Assembly: GCA_002371075.1 (NCBI GenBank)
Contig: DFFS01000038.1
Location: forward strand, 1 to 7,267
Direction of reading: 5' to 3'
Length of the DNA stretch: 7,267 nucleotides
Source: Christensenella sp. UBA3770
Lineage (GTDB): Bacteria > Bacillota > Clostridia > Christensenellales > CAG-1252
The translations under genes were made by a program, and so were the position numbers. Under the pieces are notes generated by a model. It was given only the letters and a program-made list of their open reading frames with translations, had not been told where the DNA came from and made no database searches. Shown here in pieces: positions 4,966-7,267 of this stretch (positions within the stretch are counted from its first letter, which is position 1; every line of letters begins with the position of its first letter).

Positions 4966-7267
4966 ATGTTTTACAATTTTTCAAAAGAATCGGAAAACGT
5001 TGTGGAATATGCAACGAAACTTGCGGCAAGGTCAGGAGGCTTGATCGCCACAGAGCATCTTCTTGCCGGTGTACTTCAAGTGGACGACGCACTTGCAGAG
5101 AGGATGAAAGCGTTCGGTATGCCGAGGGACGGCGTCCTCGGGTTTATCGACGTCAACCAACCGCGTATCAATACGATCCGTATCACTGATAATGCGGGTA
5201 GGGTGTTCCGCTTGGCTCAAATGCTTGCGGAAAGAATGCGTTCTGACCTTGTCTATCCGCTCCACATCTTTCTTGCGATCTTAAAAACGCAGTGCAGAGC
5301 GCGTAGTATTATCGAATCTTTTAATATTGATCCCAACATGCTGTTTAACGATCTTACGATGTCGGAGAACGGCAAAACGGAACGTTCGGACGAAAACGCC
5401 CCTGACGATCTGTTTGCCGGTATCGAAAAACTGTTCCGCTACATCTCCGATCAAAAGCAAAACGTTGGGGAGGAGGAGCAACCGCAAAGACCCAAAAAGG
5501 GAAAGGGCGGCGATCTTGCGGAAGCGCTTAAGGGCATCGGCGAGGATCTCACCGAAAAGGCAAAACAGGACAAGCTTGACCCTGTGATCGGCAGGAAAAA
5601 CGAGATAGAACGTATCATTCAGATCCTTTCTCGTCGTACCAAGAACAATCCGGTTTTGATCGGCGAACCCGGCGTGGGCAAAACCGCCATCGTCGAAGGC
5701 TTAGCGCAAGCGATCGTTTCGGGAAACGTGCCCGAAACCTTAAAGGATAAGAGGATCTTTACACTTGATATCTCCGGCATCGTTGCGGGGACAAAATACC
5801 GCGGTGAGTTTGAGGAAAAACTGAAAAACGCCATCAACGCCATCAAGGAAGCGGGCGACGTGATCATCTTTATCGATGAGATCCATATGATCGTCGGCGC
5901 TGGCGCGGGCAGCGAGAGCACGATGGACGCGGCAAACATTTTGAAGCCGATGCTTGCGCGTGGTGAACTGCAGGTTGTCGGCGCGACCACCTTGGAGGAA
6001 TACCGCAAAAATATTGAGAAGGACGCCGCTCTTGAAAGAAGGTTCCAACCCATTATGGTGGACCCGCCTTCGGTCGAAGATACGATCACAATCCTTAAAG
6101 GATTGCGCAACAAATACGAGGAGCACCATAAGGTAAAGATCACCGACGAATCGTTGACTGCCGCCGCGGTGCTTTCCGATCGTTACATCAGCGACCGTTT
6201 CCTGCCGGATAAAGCCATTGATCTGATCGATGAAGCGGCAAGCAGGAAGAGAATGCTGAACTTTACCGCGCCCGATTCGATCAACGCGATGGAAAGCAAG
6301 ATCGCCGCGCTTGAAAACGAAATCAGCGAAAAGGTAAAGCACGAGGATTACGATGCGGCATCCGCCTTGAAAAAAGAAAAGGAAGACCTGATGATGAAGC
6401 TCTCCAAGAGCAAACTTAACTGGTCTTCGGAAGTCAGTACATCGGAACTTGTGATCAATGAGCAGGACATTGCCGAGATCGTGTCTAAATGGACGGGCAT
6501 CCCCGTCGTAAAACTGACCGAAGCGGAAGCGGAACGTCTGATGAACCTTGAACAGGAGCTTTCCAAGCGCGTTGTCGGGCAAAAGGAAGCGATCTCCGCA
6601 TTGGCGCGTTCCATTCGTCGCGCAAGGGCGGGGCTGGGTGATCCCAAACGTCCGATCGGTTCTTTTATCTTTATGGGACCGACGGGCGTCGGAAAGACGG
6701 AACTTTGCAAGGCGCTTGCCGAAACGATGTTCGGTGATGAAAACAACATCGTGCGAATCGATATGAGTGAATACATGGACAAGGTGTCCGTATCCAAATT
6801 GACGGGCTCGGCGCCCGGTTACGTCGGCTATGAAGAGGGCGGACAGCTCACGGAAAAGATCCGTCGCAAGCCGTACTCCGTCGTTCTGTTTGACGAGATC
6901 GAAAAGGCGCATCCGGATGTTTTCAACGTTTTGTTGCAGATCTTGGACGACGGCAGGCTAACCGACAGTCACGGAAGAACGGTCAGCTTCAAAAACACCA
7001 TCATCATAATGACTTCAAACGTTGGCACCAACACGGGAAGGCGTACGGCGCACCTTGGCTTCGGCTCTCTTGACGAATACGAAAACGAGAGAGAAAAGCA
7101 GATCGAAGCGCTTCGCGCCATCATGCGTCCCGAGTTTATCAACAGGCTGGACGACATCATCGTTTTCCATAGCCTCACGCCGGAAAATATTTCGGAGATT
7201 TCCGAAATAATGCTTAGCTCATTGCAGAAGAGATTGGACGACAAAAATATCAAGATAGTATTGACGG
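4966..7267 (+). CDS. clpC: ClpC AAA+ unfoldase, 5' part (3' end outside window)
   Basis: An Hsp100 ATPase that unfolds proteins and feeds them to ClpP. 767 codons are visible, open to the edge; the family is about 810-850 residues. The N-domain spans residues 1-130 with two Clp repeats (TEHLL at 29-33; YPLHIF at 97-102). A long charged linker (about 131-184) follows. The first ATPase domain has Walker A GEPGVGKT (233-240), Walker B IIFIDE (300-305) and arginine fingers R358/R359. The middle domain contains a UVR-type segment (446-475, KHEDYDAASALKKEKEDL) diagnostic of ClpC rather than ClpB. The second ATPase domain has Walker A GPTGVGKT (571-578), pore loop GYVGY (618-622), Walker B VVLFDE (639-644), sensor N685 and R727. 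LGF at 697-699 matches the ClpP-docking loop, so a ClpP partner is expected. The glutamate of the second phospho-arginine site in the N-domain is replaced by L99. It is the last visible gene of the mcsA-mcsB-clpC set. Confidence 0.96.
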   Translation, partial: MFYNFSKESENVVEYATKLAARSGGLIATEHLLAGVLQVDDALAERMKAFGMPRDGVLGFIDVNQPRINTIRITDNAGRVFRLAQMLAERMRSDLVYPLHIFLAILKTQCRARSIIESFNIDPNMLFNDLTMSENGKTERSDENAPDDLFAGIEKLFRYISDQKQNVGEEEQPQRPKKGKGGDLAEALKGIGEDLTEKAKQDKLDPVIGRKNEIERIIQILSRRTKNNPVLIGEPGVGKTAIVEGLAQAIVSGNVPETLKDKRIFTLDISGIVAGTKYRGEFEEKLKNAINAIKEAGDVIIFIDEIHMIVGAGAGSESTMDAANILKPMLARGELQVVGATTLEEYRKNIEKDAALERRFQPIMVDPPSVEDTITILKGLRNKYEEHHKVKITDESLTAAAVLSDRYISDRFLPDKAIDLIDEAASRKRMLNFTAPDSINAMESKIAALENEISEKVKHEDYDAASALKKEKEDLMMKLSKSKLNWSSEVSTSELVINEQDIAEIVSKWTGIPVVKLTEAEAERLMNLEQELSKRVVGQKEAISALARSIRRARAGLGDPKRPIGSFIFMGPTGVGKTELCKALAETMFGDENNIVRIDMSEYMDKVSVSKLTGSAPGYVGYEEGGQLTEKIRRKPYSVVLFDEIEKAHPDVFNVLLQILDDGRLTDSHGRTVSFKNTIIIMTSNVGTNTGRRTAHLGFGSLDEYENEREKQIEALRAIMRPEFINRLDDIIVFHSLTPENISEISEIMLSSLQKRLDDKNIKIVLT

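Noticed and set aside
4959..5189. A 76-codon reading frame starting at an ATG within the mcsB-clpC gap
   Set aside because: Its ATG is only 1 base from AGGAGG, and it runs out of frame through the ClpC N-domain, which has full family similarity in its own frame.
5619..6143. A 174-codon minus-strand frame rich in Ser and hydrophobic residues
   Set aside because: Antisense shadow of the first ClpC ATPase domain; no ribosome binding site or domain signature.
5740..6912. A 390-codon open frame on the minus strand
   Set aside because: It lies entirely antisense to clpC, has low-complexity His/Arg/Phe-rich content with no recognisable domain, and is explained by clpC codon bias.
1..7267. tRNA/rRNA genes, CRISPR repeats, insertion sequences, phage or toxin-antitoxin genes
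   Set aside because: None was seen on either strand; every long stretch is accounted for by housekeeping or stress genes.

Overview
The window looks like chromosomal DNA of a Gram-positive bacterium of the Bacillota, most likely an uncultured or little-studied member of the Clostridia. Three things point there: the mcsA-mcsB-clpC protein quality-control genes, the mtaB-HIT-rpsU gene order, and strong AGGAGG-type ribosome binding sites. Base composition looks intermediate (roughly half GC by eye). Nothing in the DNA looks like a phage, plasmid, insertion sequence, CRISPR array, tRNA or rRNA. Coding density is very high; the longest gene-free stretch is about 115 bases.

Left block (1-1361, + strand): the 3' end of mtaB (tRNA t6A37 methylthiotransferase), a HIT-family nucleotide hydrolase whose ribosome binding site overlaps the mtaB stop codon, then rpsU (ribosomal protein S21). 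rpsU has its own near-consensus promoter and a strong intrinsic terminator. These are translation and tRNA-modification housekeeping genes.

Middle block (1360-3514): dinB (Y-family translesion DNA polymerase IV) on the minus strand converges on rpsU, and the two share a two-way terminator. dinB diverges from a galU-like sugar-1-phosphate nucleotidyltransferase across a 115-base AT-rich region. That region holds opposing promoter elements and a perfect 10-bp inverted repeat.

Right block (3525-7267, + strand): mcsA, mcsB and clpC are tightly packed, with an 8-base overlap and then a 15-base gap, and follow galU by only 10 bases. McsA (zinc-finger activator) and McsB (protein arginine kinase) tag damaged proteins with phospho-arginine. 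ClpC, with ClpP, unfolds and degrades them. The ctsR repressor gene that usually heads this operon is absent here, and galU stands in its place. clpC is open to the right edge and lacks its last C-terminal portion.

The genes are well-known families, and I do not see a clearly new system. The points worth a second look are regulatory palindromes at two promoters, a promoter whose start site falls inside the galU ribosome binding site, the missing ctsR, and substitutions at the positions expected to read phospho-arginine in both McsB and ClpC.
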